Origin: Calliopsis andreniformis
Lineage: Eukaryota; Arthropoda; Insecta; Hymenoptera; Andrenidae
NCBI RefSeq assembly: GCF_051401765.1
Contig: NC_135066.1
Coordinates: forward strand, 21,889,501-21,953,500
Length of the DNA stretch: 64,000 nt
Reading direction: 5' to 3'
The notes under the pieces: generated by a model
Database searches by the model: none
The model's input: only the letters and a program-made list of their open reading frames with translations
What the model was told of the DNA's origin: nothing
In this document: in pieces, positions 26,087 through 37,779 of the stretch
How positions within the stretch are numbered: position 1 is the stretch's first letter
Layout of the letters: the number at the start of each line of letters is the position of its first letter
Position numbers and translations under genes: made by a program

Positions 26087-26449
26087 GCTGTTAAGCGAGC
26101 TTGTGCCGCAGATAGATACTTGTCTTCCGGTTTCGAAGTAATTTTCGTATTGTTCTGCTTTCTCTACTTGTAACTGGAGAAACATTCGGAAGATTGTTAA
26201 TTATCTATGTAATGACGTGAGTTTTTATTGCTTTTATTTCTACATATATTTTAAATTCTTAGGTAAAATTGTCATTTACCTGTATTTTGTACCACTGTTA
26301 GCTACAGTTTTACAAGGGGAACTTGTAATACTTTATTTATCTGCTATGGTAATATACACGTATATTTGTAATACCTAAAACTTATTTTTATAATTTTTTT
26401 AAAAATATATTAGGTAAACAATGAAGATATATTCTTGTTATACATAACA
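26087..26449 (+). other. candidate LTR of the gypsy-type element
   Basis: Inferred only. A segment starting TGTTAAGCG and ending TACATAACA sits just upstream of a primer-binding-site-like sequence and the gag gene, and has the TGTTA...TAACA end symmetry expected of an LTR. The right border (about 26449) is supported by the site at 26457. The left border is a guess because no second LTR exists in the window for comparison. Confidence 0.3.
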
Positions 26450-26456
26450 AGAAGAA

Positions 26457-26474
26457 TGGCGACGAGGATGGGAT
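26457..26474 (+). promoter_or_regulatory. putative primer-binding site of a gypsy-type element
   Basis: TGGCGACGAGGATGGGA lies a few bases after a TAACA-ended sequence and 165 bp before the gag ATG. Insect Ty3/gypsy elements commonly have a TGG-starting site, complementary to a tRNA 3' end, directly after the left LTR. The tRNA was not identified. Confidence 0.4.
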
Positions 26475-26621
26475 TCCCATGTTGCGGAAACGTCGAGATA
26501 CGAAAACGACGCAACATAACCTCACTTTCGCCACATGGTCAGAAGGTACGTCTGATACACAATTTTCCTACGCAGCACATGGTACCGACTCCTTACGTCT
26601 TACTTCGGAGAGTCTGAGAAT

Positions 26622-27490
26622 ATGGAAATCACAATGTCCGAGGAACGTGTCCAAGCAAATTTTAACATAGAACCTTTCGAACCTTCTTTAAATTGGCGGA
26701 GCTGGTTGAAAAAACTGGAAGGCGCGTTCAAGCTTTTCAAGGTGGAAGAGACGGACAAAGTATTGTATTTTCTCCATTACGTGGGTGCTACAGCATTCGA
26801 AGTGATGAGTAACAAATGTTTGCCAACGGATCCGCACGATTTAAGCTACAAAGAGTTGGTAGGGAAGCTTAGCAAATTCTATGCACCAGCACCGCTCGAA
26901 ATTGCCGAAAATTTTCGTTTCCATCAATAACGACAGCGTGAAGGAGAGGGTATTTTACAATACGTAGCAGCACTACAGAAATTGAGTGTCAACTGTAATT
27001 TTGGTGACTACCTCAATACAGCATTTCGCAACCAATTCGTTTTTGATATTACAAGTACTAGAATTGAGTTAAGGCTCCTGGAATCGAAGGATCTATCTTT
27101 CGACAAGGCAGTTCAAGTGGCTACTGGCATGGAAATGTCAGCAAAGGACACGAATCAATTACAAGGAACTTCACCATTGCATATACAGTCAGTCGATACA
27201 AAAAGAATTCAAGACATCCGTCAGGCACTAAGCAACATAAGCAGATGAAGAAGACACAGGGCCAGCGCTCGACACACACTTCTACACAGCAAAATCTATA
27301 ATTCAATCACCGAAGGAGCACGGGTGGCTCAGGGATTAAATAAATCTCATGTTTTAGATGTGGAAAGGGACACTTAGCAACTCAATGTACGTTGAGACGT
27401 AATGTCCAGTGCGCTGCCAGCGGAATTCAAGAACACCTCCAATCGGTTTGCTTTAAAAATAAGGGTCAAACACATCAGATGTAAACATGT
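26622..27490 (+). pseudogene. Ty3/gypsy-type gag polyprotein (truncated)
   Basis: Gag packages the element RNA into virus-like particles. The frame from ATG at 26622 encodes the capsid-type region: NWRSWLKKLEGAFKLF near residue 25, FLHYVGATAFEV, then LVGKLSKFYAPAP. This matches the gag of insect gypsy-like elements. A TAA at 26928-26930 breaks the frame; the same frame resumes and continues to 27248 (QRQREGE, LQYVAALQKL, FRNQFVFDI). After a further shift, zinc knuckles follow near 27348-27445: CFRCGKGHLATQC and a degraded second one ending HLQSVCF. Protease, reverse transcriptase and integrase are absent, because homology ends shortly after the knuckles. The copy is a 5' fragment and is dead. 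Confidence 0.78.
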
Positions 27491-27499
27491 GACTTATGA

Positions 27500-28000
27500 A
27501 ATTCAGATTTCTTGTTAAAGAGGAAAATGAGGAATATGGTGACACTTAGTTTTATATTGTAATAAGGCTAAGACTCTTAAGTAGACCGATAGATTATAAG
27601 AAAATGAAACATTCTGTTTAAAAAATATGTAATTACTAACAAAAATAATTAAAATCTATGAACTTACATGAAAAGACTATAAAAATACATTCTAGGTGTA
27701 AGAAGTATATACATTATATTAAAAGATAAACAAAATAGTAGAAGGTAACATGAAAATCGTTAAAAATATCTAAATCTAAATATAAAATTACAATACAAAT
27801 TTTTAATTAATTAAAAATTAATTAACATATGCAGTTCTCTGAACAAGTACATCCATCAAGTCACATAAAAGTACATCCATATATCATCCTTTCCTTTAAC
27901 ACTGGTGCAAGCCTCATGGAGCTATCTTATTTTAGTGTTCCGTTTTACCAAGTGAGGTAATACACTTTTCACGTTGCTAACAACAATACAACATTAAATA
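27500..28000. other. intergenic DNA
   Basis: AT-rich sequence after the gag fragment, with no second LTR, no pol sequence and no other recognised feature. Confidence 0.5.
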
Positions 28001-28009
28001 TTGAACACC

Positions 28010-29650
28010 AGAACATTTTGTAACTCTATCAAACCAAAGGCGGCTTCCCACGGCACGGCCAGGGAAAGGTACAAGTTCGCAGATTCGGATTCATATAAGC
28101 TTCCATGAGACGAATCAGGCTTGCTGAGGCAAGTTCGCCAAATCACTCGACAAGCTAGGATTACATGTGCATCTGGACTATTTGGTCTCAAGTTATACGA
28201 TAAGGATTCATACACAGCTATTATCTAAAAAAATATTGATGTTTTGCTTTGCCCATCCATTCAGTTTTGTCCATTCGTTCTTTTACCCCACTGTTTAAAA
28301 GCGGTAATGTTCCGAGTCCTTGTCTCGTCCGCGAAAACCGTCGTCTGTTAGCATACGTGACCAACCGAAGGTCGCCTTTAGCAAGAGATTCAGTTGCGCC
28401 AACAACAGACACGGTATATTCAAAGTACGCCTCGTCAGCTAATACAGTTGACGTTCGAACAGGTGAGCGACTTCGATCAGCTGTCCGAATCTCAGGCTTG
28501 ATGTCGATTGGGGATATCGGAGCCAGAAAAAGAGGGGGGGGGGGGGGGGGGGGGGGACTGACACATTTGACACTGACAGTCCATGATGTGCGAGCGCCGC
28601 GTCGGGACTTTTCAGGTCTCCGCGCTTTAGCAGAGATATTCGAGCTCCAGAGTCAGTCTTGCACCAATCACTCGATAATTCGCAAAGAATTCAGTACTTA
28701 TAGAATAGTCCAACGAATTCAAGTAGGTTGGCCACCAGACTCTTGAACTCTCAATGCCTTCTAAAGCTGAGTGTCTGTCGGCTGCGACTAATGCAATTAC
28801 TCTGATCGGCTAACACGAGAGATATGTGCGATAGAGTATCGAGAACGCAGTCCAGTGACAATTTCTGGCAACTATACTCTTGGAATTGGTGGTTTGCCTC
28901 CATCCCTGAATTTGCTATTCGTCAGCGGAGCAACCATAGACCACAGCTTGGTTGTGTCCTGATAATCGGCAGTAAAACAGCGAGGGTTAACATAACTGAG
29001 GCACCTCTACGTTACTCGCGATCTGGGACCACCTTTAGCAGCAGCCTACGTATGATGAATAGATGCACACGTTGTGGTGAGCGGCGCGTTGTAGAGCCTG
29101 TGGCCGTTATCAGCCACCAAGACTAGCCGCTGCTAGTTATAGTGCGTCTCACGCTCACGAATCTTAGGGAAAGTCGAGATTTGTACAAGGCAAACCTTAT
29201 TGTAAGGTACATTAAACAGAGAAAAGGAGGATCGCTCCTCTCCTGTACGTTCGCCAACCGACGATTTCTTCAGTGCGAAAAGACGTCGGTAATACAGTCC
29301 ACTGCACTACCTTAACGTTACGGGAAGGTACTGCTCTCCCCTCCACATAGGCTCATCGTCGATACCTGGAGTCGGGAGTCGCTAACCGGCGCAGCCGAAG
29401 GAGGAGGGCTACCAGCATCAAGGACCAGGAACAGCCCAGGGTCACCACAGGACCGTTTCCCCTTCCCTCCTTTCGGAAACCCTCTCTTTGATTACAAATA
29501 AACCGTCTGTCCTTTTCAGGACAGACCAAAAATTAAATTGACAGCGTACATTTTGTTTGCGACACCCAATTTCTAATACCTCATCCGAACCCCATTAGAT
29601 CCCTGTATTCAGCGATTCTAACACCCACTCGCCCCAATACTATTATTTAT
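28010..29650. other. GC-rich segment, possible retroelement terminal sequence
   Basis: About 1.6 kb of distinctly higher GC. Several frames stay open (for example 165 codons at 28249-28746 and 100 codons at 28824-29126), but none shows a domain; open frames are expected by chance in GC-richer DNA. The 3' part (29330-29640) has features seen in LTRs: GGCGCAGCCGAAGGAG, an AATAAA signal near 29500 followed by GT-rich sequence, and a pyrimidine-rich end. No matching second copy lies in the window, so an LTR cannot be shown. It could instead be a host untranslated region or promoter. Confidence 0.3.
28534..28556 (+). repeat. G23 homopolymer tract
   Basis: Twenty-three consecutive guanines inside the GC-rich segment, by far the longest G run in the window. 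Such tracts are slippage-prone and can form G-quadruplexes, and their length in an assembly is often unreliable. Confidence 0.95.
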
Positions 29651-30385
29651 TGATTATAAAATGTTAATTACTTTTCACTAATCCATTTTCGTTAGCAAAT
29701 ATTACGTGTGGCACATTTGCACTTCCTTAACTGATACTAAAATGAGCGTAAATACTGAAACACAATCGAAGTAACAATAAACAAGTATATGAATCTTTTC
29801 TATTGCACTGATATAAAAAGCTTTGAAAATAAGATAAAAGTACTAACTTCATACCAAATACAGTTTGCTCTGCGACTAATAAGCAATGGTAAGTTTTCAA
29901 GTTTTTGAGATATAATACAAATTATTAGTTAGAAAATTGCCTGACAAAGTAAGAACTAGCAAACAAAATAAATACGTAGGTATTAAAGCTAAGTATAAAA
30001 ATTTTACGTAGAACTTACAATCATACGTTTAATCTATGGTTCATTATTAGTGAAAATATTTTACAAAATGTGAGCAAATTTAAAAAGAGATTCATAGTCT
30101 ATTTTGAACGACGTGCTTAGAAGTTGTTAGGTAAAAGAAGAGAATGGAGAACGTATAATAATTTTCCTGTGAATGAGTTTAAATAATGAATTTAGTGGGA
30201 CAGAAGTAAGATTAATGAAAAGGTATACATTAACTCATCTATTAATCGATTCTTTTTCGTTCCAGTATAGCAATACCGACGCAAATAATACACCGGAATA
30301 TACATATATTCCAGCAGGCATTATAGAATGTTACTATAACCGAGTGGAATTCTGTTGCGTGTACTACAGTAGATTGTCGACAAGA
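29650..30385. other. intergenic DNA
   Basis: AT-rich, without a recognised gene. A 98-codon frame (30173-30469) runs into the foldback arm and is not kept in the opposite arm, so it is not considered coding. Confidence 0.5.
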
Positions 30386-30561
30386 CTAACGAGGAGGGTG
30401 CAAGACCTTCAGGTTACCGATTTGGTTGGGACTTTGCACACTGATAGATTTCATTATTGTGTCTACTAAAATGTCTATTCATAAACTCAATATTTTTTAA
30501 GATACTCATGATTGAAGTCGTAATATTATGTTGAAATGTAGTCGAATAAAAAGTGAGATTA

Positions 30562-30644
30562 AGCACCGCTATAGCATAACGGTAAAGTGTCGAGTTATCA
30601 CAGCAGAGATCTCAGGTTTGTTCTTGATTGTACGCAGTTTTTTT
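30562..30644 (+). ncRNA. tRNA-like pol III module in the left foldback arm
   Basis: TAGCATAACGG (30572-30582) fits an A box and GGTTTGTTCTTG (from 30615) is a weak B box at normal spacing. A T-arm-like hairpin (TCAGG / CTTGA) surrounds the B box. A run of seven T follows at 30638-30644 and could act as a pol III terminator. The acceptor stem does not pair, so this is a tRNA-derived or SINE-like relic and not a functional tRNA gene. Confidence 0.45.
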
Positions 30645-31649
30645 CTCTTTCACTTTCTTTTTTTCTTTCATTTATATGTGTAAAATAGTTAGACAATACA
30701 CGCAAAAACGTGTGGTAGAAGTAAAATACATTTTATTACAAATTTTACAAAAATATCGTTCATTACTGTTAAGATTTTAGTTTATGTTTACAAAAACGGT
30801 ACCTACCATTATACATATTATATCGAAATGCTATTTGTCATGAAAACAGTAAAAGTACAACGTGAAGACACATGTAGCATGACAAATAAATATACAAAAA
30901 CAAGACTTATCATTATATACATATAATAATACTATCCAACAAAAAATTAGTGAAAATATAATACAAAAGAGCATTTGGCACAACGAATAAATTTACAAAG
31001 ACAGGCTTTATAATTATGTACAAGAATGATACTTGTCAAAAAACATGGTAAGCATAATATAGAAAAACATTTGGCACATCGCATAAATACAGATCCATAT
31101 TTATTGGGTGTGCTATGTGTATTTCCGTATTATATTTTCACTGTTTTTGTGACAAATAGCATTTTGATATACAATGATAAGTACTGTTTTTGTGAACAGA
31201 AAATAAAACCGTAATGATAACCAAAGATATAGTGGTGCTGGCGTATTGGTCCAGAATTATCCCGGGTTTACGGTCCATTTCTATCCCCCCCAATTCTTGG
31301 AACTGACACCCCCGAATGACACACGACAAACCAATTAACCCATAACGAGCCTCAATGACCTTGATACCTCGTGTCAGGTATTCGTGTGACACTTCCACTC
31401 ACTTAGTATTTCTCATTTTACCTTTACACCTGCTCCGATGAAAGCGAACCCGAAAAAAGAAGATTCGAGTATTTCTCGAAGTAGAACCTCCCTTGATAAT
31501 AGTCTAGATACGATCCCGATCTACGAACCGTTAATCCAGCATCACTGTAGTTTGATAAGATTTGTAATAAAATGTATTTTACTTTTACCATACCTTTTTG
31601 CGTATACTGTCTAACTATTTGACACACATAAATGAAAGGACGAAAAAGT

Positions 31650-31735
31650 AAAAGAAAAAAAATAGCATACGCATGAAAACGAACATGTGACGTCTGCTAT
31701 AGTAACTCGGCGTTTTACCATTACACTGTAGTGGT
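31650..31735 (-). ncRNA. tRNA-like pol III module in the right foldback arm
   Basis: This is the inverted partner of 30562-30644. On the minus strand it reads ACAGTGTAATGGTAAAACGC (A-box region), then TGTTCGTTTTC (weak B box), then a run of eight T. Conservation of the boxes and T run in both arms argues that the module was part of the element before the arms diverged. Confidence 0.45.
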
Positions 31736-32145
31736 ATTTGATCCCATTGTTTATTCAACTACATTTCAACGTAATATTACGATTTCAATCATGAATATCA
31801 TAAAAATATTAAGTATCTGAGTATATAATGGGTATTTTAGTACACAGTAACGAAATCTATTAGTATTCAAGGTCTCAACCAAATCGGTGACCCGAAGGTC
31901 TTACATTCTCCTTATAAATACCATTTTCGAATGATGTTAACATGTGATTGTTCAGTTAATAAATTGTGGGAAATCGTAACCAGGTTCCTTTCTTTATGTT
32001 CCTTTTAAGGGGAAACGGTAGACAATCTGTACCAGCTCTCAAAAGTTTAAGATCACTTGTTTGATGTAAATGAATTTTGAATTTATTAATTGAAAAGATA
32101 CGATTGGATGTTTGAGTGGTTATATATGTACATATTAAGTTGCTA

Positions 32146-32538
32146 TACAGGGTTTAATAAACATTGCCTTAAGGAGTGGGAAGGAAACCAAATTGGAGAA
32201 TAAAATGTTCTGTGAAATAGTGTCCAGTCTGCTTTCGTTTTGCAATAGCAATGCCTTAAAATTAATATATCTGTATGCTAAACGAACAATCAGAGGGTTG
32301 TGTAATTTTGCAAACGCATTGAAGGGCAGGAACAGAACATGAAAAATTGTAATACACATCGCTGTATCTTTTACGGTTTAACTTGTACAAAACTTTAAAA
32401 ATTGGAGATGTTTGCAGGAAATGAATCATTATTATCACAAAACGAAGGCAGACATTATGTCATAGTACATTTTATGCTCCAATTTGGTTCCCCTACCACA
32501 TCTTAAAGTATCGAAAGCTATATTTGTTACACTCAGTA
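32146..32538. mobile_element. 393-bp MITE with long inverted ends
   Basis: The left end is TACAGGGTTTAATAAA and the right end, reverse complemented, is TACTGAGTGTAACAAA. Both ends continue inward with AACCAAATTGGAGMATAAAATGT and then GCTTTCGTTTTG-like blocks, giving arms of about 115 bp. TA dinucleotides flank both sides (32144-32145 and 32539-32540), as expected for Tc1/mariner-type insertion. A 74-codon minus frame inside it is a by-product of the arms. A related single end lies at 1774-1860. Confidence 0.75.
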
Positions 32539-32871
32539 TATTACTATCTAAAGATTTTGAAGCAATTAAGTAAAATCTTATAAATTCAAATTAAAGATGT
32601 TTTATACTTTATTAAATTCAAAGTTTTATATTCTTTTACGGTTTATATATATATATTTTACACATATTAGACAAATGTATACGTATATATATGTGTGCAC
32701 TTCTGTTGTAATTTGTTTGAGTAGTATTCTTTATATGCAGTTACTTTCTAGGTATTAACCAGGAAATATTTAACTAAAAACTATGATTGTTCGAACAGTA
32801 ATATTGAAGTATGATAAAACAATAAATATTAGTTTATATTTATTTTATATTTTTGTTTTAAACAATTTTAA

Positions 32872-33537
32872 CACTCCGTTTACTCCGTTTATTAGAGATA
32901 TATTTATCTCTACGGATACGAGTCAATTTGACGCACGAATAAAACCATACATTTTCTTCAAAAAAACAATATAATTATACATTATTAACTTAAATATGAA
33001 ACTCATAAATGAAAACTGAAATTAAATATTAAGTTATTTATTTTAAATTTATTATATTTAGGATACTTGTCCATCAGTGGTTCATGACCTAAAGTGTGTA
33101 GAACAGAAATAGTGCTACTGGCTCTTTCCTATCAGATGTGACATATCGGATTGTCAAAGTATTGCCGCTCGCTACATTGTTCATTTTACTTTCAACGGTT
33201 ACTTTCAATGGCTACTTTCTCTAAGAATTAACTCTTTCATTATATTTAGATTTATTGCTGCAGCAGTGCTTTAGTGAGATCAATAGTGGAACCAATCTAC
33301 TAGTATCAATACTTATTTTACTATTGCGTCAAATTGACGCATATCCGTAGAGATAGGTATATCCCACAGAGAATTTCAAAATTAAAAAATTTTGAAGAAA
33401 ATGTATTTTGATATACATTTCTCTCGTTGAATGGAAAAAAGTCAGTATAAGTGCCAGAAAAAAAATGTAAATAGTCTACGTAGTTTTCCTCATAAAATTC
33501 GAAATGCGTCAAAATGACGCGCTTCGTAAACAGAGTG
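32872..33537. mobile_element. non-autonomous piggyBac-like element
   Basis: The left end is CACTCCGTTTAC directly after TTAA (32868-32871). The right end, reverse complemented, is CACTCTGTTTAC, a 12-bp terminal inverted repeat with one mismatch. Three subterminal palindromic motifs of the type TGCGTCAAATTGACGCA lie at 32920-32936, 33324-33342 and 33505-33520. They closely resemble the internal 19-bp inverted repeats known for piggyBac ends. A longer block (ATCTCTACGGAT) is also shared, inverted, between 32905-32920 and 33340-33355. There is no transposase. The right flank is TTGT instead of TTAA, so the target duplication is either mutated or absent. Confidence 0.7.
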
Positions 33538-33539
33538 TT

Positions 33540-36500
33540 GTTTTCATCGAAATAGTTTCTTTCTTCTTAACAAGAATTTCATATGTTCCGCCATTAGCAG
33601 TACAATATACATAGTTTTTATAGGTAATGTCTTTTATTCAGTATTCCTCCAATTATTTTGTAATAATTCCCAGGGGTGTGTTTTAGTAGTTAGGTTACAT
33701 TTCCTCGCTTCTCTGTCCCATTCATTTCATAATCGCATAATAAGATTAAGATCGAGTGGTTGGGATAGCAAATACGCACATCTATCGATAATTGATGACC
33801 GACAGTTTTGTCGGTACAAAGGCTGATTACAGACTGAACAATTCTTTTTCTATCTAATGAATAAGAAGACAATCCGTATATAAAATTTTATTAAGCCTAT
33901 AACCAGCCTTTCGACCAACAAAATTGTTGGACACCAATTCACGGTAGATATGCGCCTAAGCTAATACTTTTTTCGCTTCTTGTTTCTAGTGCAAATATTG
34001 TTCATAAAGTTTTGAAATATGTTACATGATATTGTTTTGTGATAAAAGATTCTGAAGAGTTACTTTATCAGTCATTACGTTATCAGCCATACTTTATTAA
34101 CGAGAATTTTTAAGAATAACTGTACTCTCCTTTGAAATCAATGAAATTTCATATTTATTTTGTTTTAATTTTGCTACATATAAAGATCCCAAATATCCGT
34201 TATATTTACATTAATCTTTATCATACCAATGTAGAATCACTCAGGATTCAAATACAGACTGAAACAAATATCCGGTCGTCTTATAAGTCCGTTTCGTAAT
34301 TTGCACGCCCAGCTTAGTGAAAAAACAAAAAGGGCTCATGGGACAATCTAATACAAGACTTCGAAAACATGTAAATTAGATTTGAATATTCGAAAATTTA
34401 AGGATTTGAAAGTTTTAAAACTTGAATTCATTCCTGTTGGGGAAGCAGTCTCGGGATCCCTGAATGGTAATTTAGTATACTGACAAGGTGTAAGTAGGAA
34501 TTCGAACAACACTGTCTTACATCCTTTTCAAGTAAAGTCAAATTCCTAATTGAAGACGTATCATTACATTTGCTTTAGACACTTTCATTTAAGTTTAGAG
34601 CAACGTCGTCTGAAGAAGGTAGCTCACAGAAACGAGTTTCACACGAGGAATTACATTGAAAGCTTGGGACGTTGAGCGGAATTATGAGAATGCAGCGTGG
34701 GGTAAAAATAATTATTTAAATATACGCCGACCCTGGCGAACTTCAAGCGGGAATATCTCACTCCTCGCGCCATATTACACCAGTAACTTACGTCTTACGT
34801 TTGGTCATATGGCCCAGATGTTTCTAGAAGGTTCAGAACGACGAATATTTACGATGAGAACCGACCTCTTCCGATTCTCTTGTTGCCCCACTGCGATTCG
34901 TGTCACGTGATTCAGGGAGTTGAAGAGTAGGGGCTGAACAGAGTCTGGAGGAGGTGGCTGTCACGCCTGATATTGATGTCAAGGTCTTCCATCTCGACCG
35001 TATTCTCTTCTCGTGTGGGTCACGCGAAATCAATAACATAAAATCGTTTCCAACAGGCATTGCCTCACACTTTTCAGCTTCTCCAATCGTCCTTATGTTT
35101 TAAACGCGAACCCAATCGCGATTAAAGTGCTGCGCCGTCGTTTATTTGGAATTCAACTTTTGGAATTTGACTGTTCAAGGAGAAGAGGAGTGACATTAAC
35201 TATTAAAGGATGAACATGGCTCAGGACTAACGACCCAACCTTGAATGATTTACGTCTGTTCTGTGAAGTGCATAATTCATGAAAAATTTTAAAACAGAAA
35301 TCATATTATTTTTAGCTTTTAGCTTTAGGTAACCTTATTGATAAATTCACTAGCATGCTCAGAACCAAATCCATTCTCCTCTCTCTTTCTCTCCCCCTCT
35401 CCCCCTTCTCTCTGTTTTTCTCTCCCCTCCGTTTCCTCTTTTTTAGATTCATAAAATTCATCTTCAGTCGTCATAAAAGAAAACCATTCGTTAGCTTTTA
35501 AAAAGACACTTGAAGACTTGAGGGCTGTTTAAGACACTCTAGATGGAGTTGCAAATAAGTTCCTTATTAAGACACAAATTCTTTTGCTGAAAAAATATAG
35601 AAAGATCGTAAGCTGTACTTTAAACTACGGATCTATCTGATTCAGCGATACTCACAAGGGGACATCGCGAGGTGTAAATCTTTGATTTTTATGAATCTTG
35701 GCAGGACTGTAAAGTAACCGAAAATATTCGACAAGTATTTTTTTATCGGCTCTAATTCATATTAAGGAGGTCAAAAACATTCTCAGAGTTGGCGGTGCAA
35801 ACCGTATTTCGCTTAATATTTCGAAAACTGTTACGTGTAACAAAATGGTGTAAATGGACCACTTGCATATTTTTGAACAATGAATTCACCTATGTAAACA
35901 GTTTTTAAAAATATCAACTTGTTTAAAATATATATTAAAAAATAGTATATCATCGTTGCTTTCACTGACTAAATACTGATCGATCATTTCACAAATTTAG
36001 TATATCCGAATACTATGAACCAAACCACAAAGTACGGATGAAATAGAATTTTGGATTTTTATGTTATTAACGAATTATAACATTCCTAGTTACACTACAT
36101 TTTGTGTGAAATTGGGCCCTAAAACGAGTAGCCTTAAGAAGAACATATATCCTTATAATGTTTTCGTCATTATATTATGATACATGTTGTTTATATAATA
36201 TATAATAATAACAACGCTAATGAATACGTTTCACACCCGTTGTAAATAGTATGAGAGGTTCAGTGTCAGTGACCCTTACATAGATGAAAATGTAGCAAGT
36301 AAAGATGGCTTATAAATCGTTTTTCATCAATAATTATTATTTGCTATATGTAAACAATTGGAGTTTCTTCAGAAAATATGGAGTTTAATCGAGTAAATTC
36401 ACAAGAAAGTTCGATAGCTGAATGCAAATAGGTACTGACTCGGGCAGAAAGCAGCGGTTCTCATCTGAGTTGGTTTTATGAAAAGAAATAGTAATTAGGA

Positions 36501-36740
36501 ATTCACTTTTAACGTTCAAACTGAGATCATATGTAAATAAATATTAACATAAGAAAAAGTGTAAGTTTAAAGATGCAAAGGAAAATTGAAACATACGTTG
36601 AATAATAAAAATAATCAAGCGGGCAGAACGTGGACAGAAGTTAACAGAAGTAGAAAAAGATAAAATACCTTTTAGTGAATTACTAATATCAACTGCCGAA
36701 AAGAGAAAAGGTAGTCCGATAACGAAAATAACAAAAGAAT
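33540..36740. other. intergenic DNA with a pyrimidine tract
   Basis: No gene recognised. 34380-34430 shows TTTGAAA-type low complexity; 34600-35160 is less AT-rich and looks single-copy; 35370-35450 is an almost pure CT tract of about 75 bp. The rest is AT-rich and empty. Confidence 0.5.
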
Positions 36741-36745
36741 AAAAA

Positions 36746-37740
36746 ATGAAAAAACCCGAAAAGTACAGAACGGCAGTACCACTTAACAATCGGTATGAAG
36801 CGCTGGGAAACGAAGAAGTTATGGAAACAGATAACCTATGTGAGGAAAACGATGCGATCGAAGCAACTAATTTTAGAGCCGGTACCAATAGTGATACACA
36901 CAAATAGTAAAGCACATGAAGGATTGATTGATAAAATCAAAAAACATGTCAAGGACAGATTTCATATAAGATACAATAAGGATAGAATAAGTATATATAC
37001 AACAACAATAGGAGGTTATAAGAAACCACTAAGGAACATATATCAAAGAACTAAATAATACATACATACATACACAGTAAAACAAGAAACGACCAAAGCA
37101 TTTGTGTTACATGGAATAACGGTCAATTTAAAAGTAGAAGACATAGAACAAGAACTCAAAGAAGCAGGAGTTGATATTACAAAGTATACAGAAATGTACA
37201 GTACATCTAATGTACTATATATGGTGACAGCAAAAGATAATGTAAATGCACATATGCTTAATGAAAAAGCGAGATCTCTCTATTACACTAAAATAAGGTG
37301 GGGAAAATATTATAATAAAAAAAAATTACACAATGTCCTTGCTACCAATAGGTGCATGCTACATCTAACTGTCATATAGTACCAAAGTGTCTTAAATGTA
37401 CAGAAAACCACATTACCAAGGACTGCAAAAAAAATAGATAGGAATTTGCAAAATGTGCTAATTGTGGAGGAAGTCACCCTGCAAATTATACCAAATGCGA
37501 AACTTATCTTCAACGTTTTGAACGGATTGATAAAAATATGAATATAACTGATGGAGCCGCAGTATTTCAGAAGAAATAACTTCAACAAATACAACAACAC
37601 CCACAACAACAGACATTAAAAATAAACATTGATGAAGGTATAGGTATAGCTATTGGTTATAACGAAGTCCTAAGTAATAATAATAACAGTAATAATGAAA
37701 AAGATAATCGATTAAATTATTTACAGACATTATTTAACAC
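36746..37740 (+). pseudogene. LINE ORF1, gag-like with zinc knuckles (broken)
   Basis: The frame starts at ATG 36746 (MKKPEKYRTAV...NRYEAL). A shift near 36880 moves to the 36795-37058 frame, which carries PVPIVIHT and the basic region. A further open part, 37104-37379, matches the region known as PRE_C2HC in insect Jockey-type gag (KAFVLHGI, then IRWGKYYNKKK). Three zinc knuckles follow at about 37330-37498: a degraded one (HATSNC), CLKCTENHITKDC, and CANCGGSHPANYTKC. Stops interrupt between and after them. The C-terminal part is rich in Gln and Asn. In intact relatives this protein coats the element RNA. Confidence 0.75.
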
Positions 37741-37779
37741 ATATTTCATTCAATAGTAGTACATCTACAACTACTGACA

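Larger units (their letters stand above)
30390..31930. mobile_element. foldback element of about 1.5 kb with tRNA-like modules
   Basis: The left arm (30390-30770) and right arm (31545-31930) are inverted copies with high similarity throughout. Matching blocks include AAGACCTTC, CGATTTGGTTG, TCATGATTGAARTCGTAATAT, GTTGAAATGTAGT and AAAATACATTTTATTACAAAT. Inside the left arm, about 96-bp tandem units begin near 30873, 30969 and 31065. The centre (31220-31420) is GC-richer. No protein is encoded. Long arms plus internal tandem units fit the foldback class of non-autonomous transposon. Target-site duplications were not resolved. Confidence 0.75.

Noticed and set aside
30562..30644. A functional tRNA gene
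   Set aside because: The acceptor stem does not pair and the B box is weak; it is described only as a tRNA-like relic.
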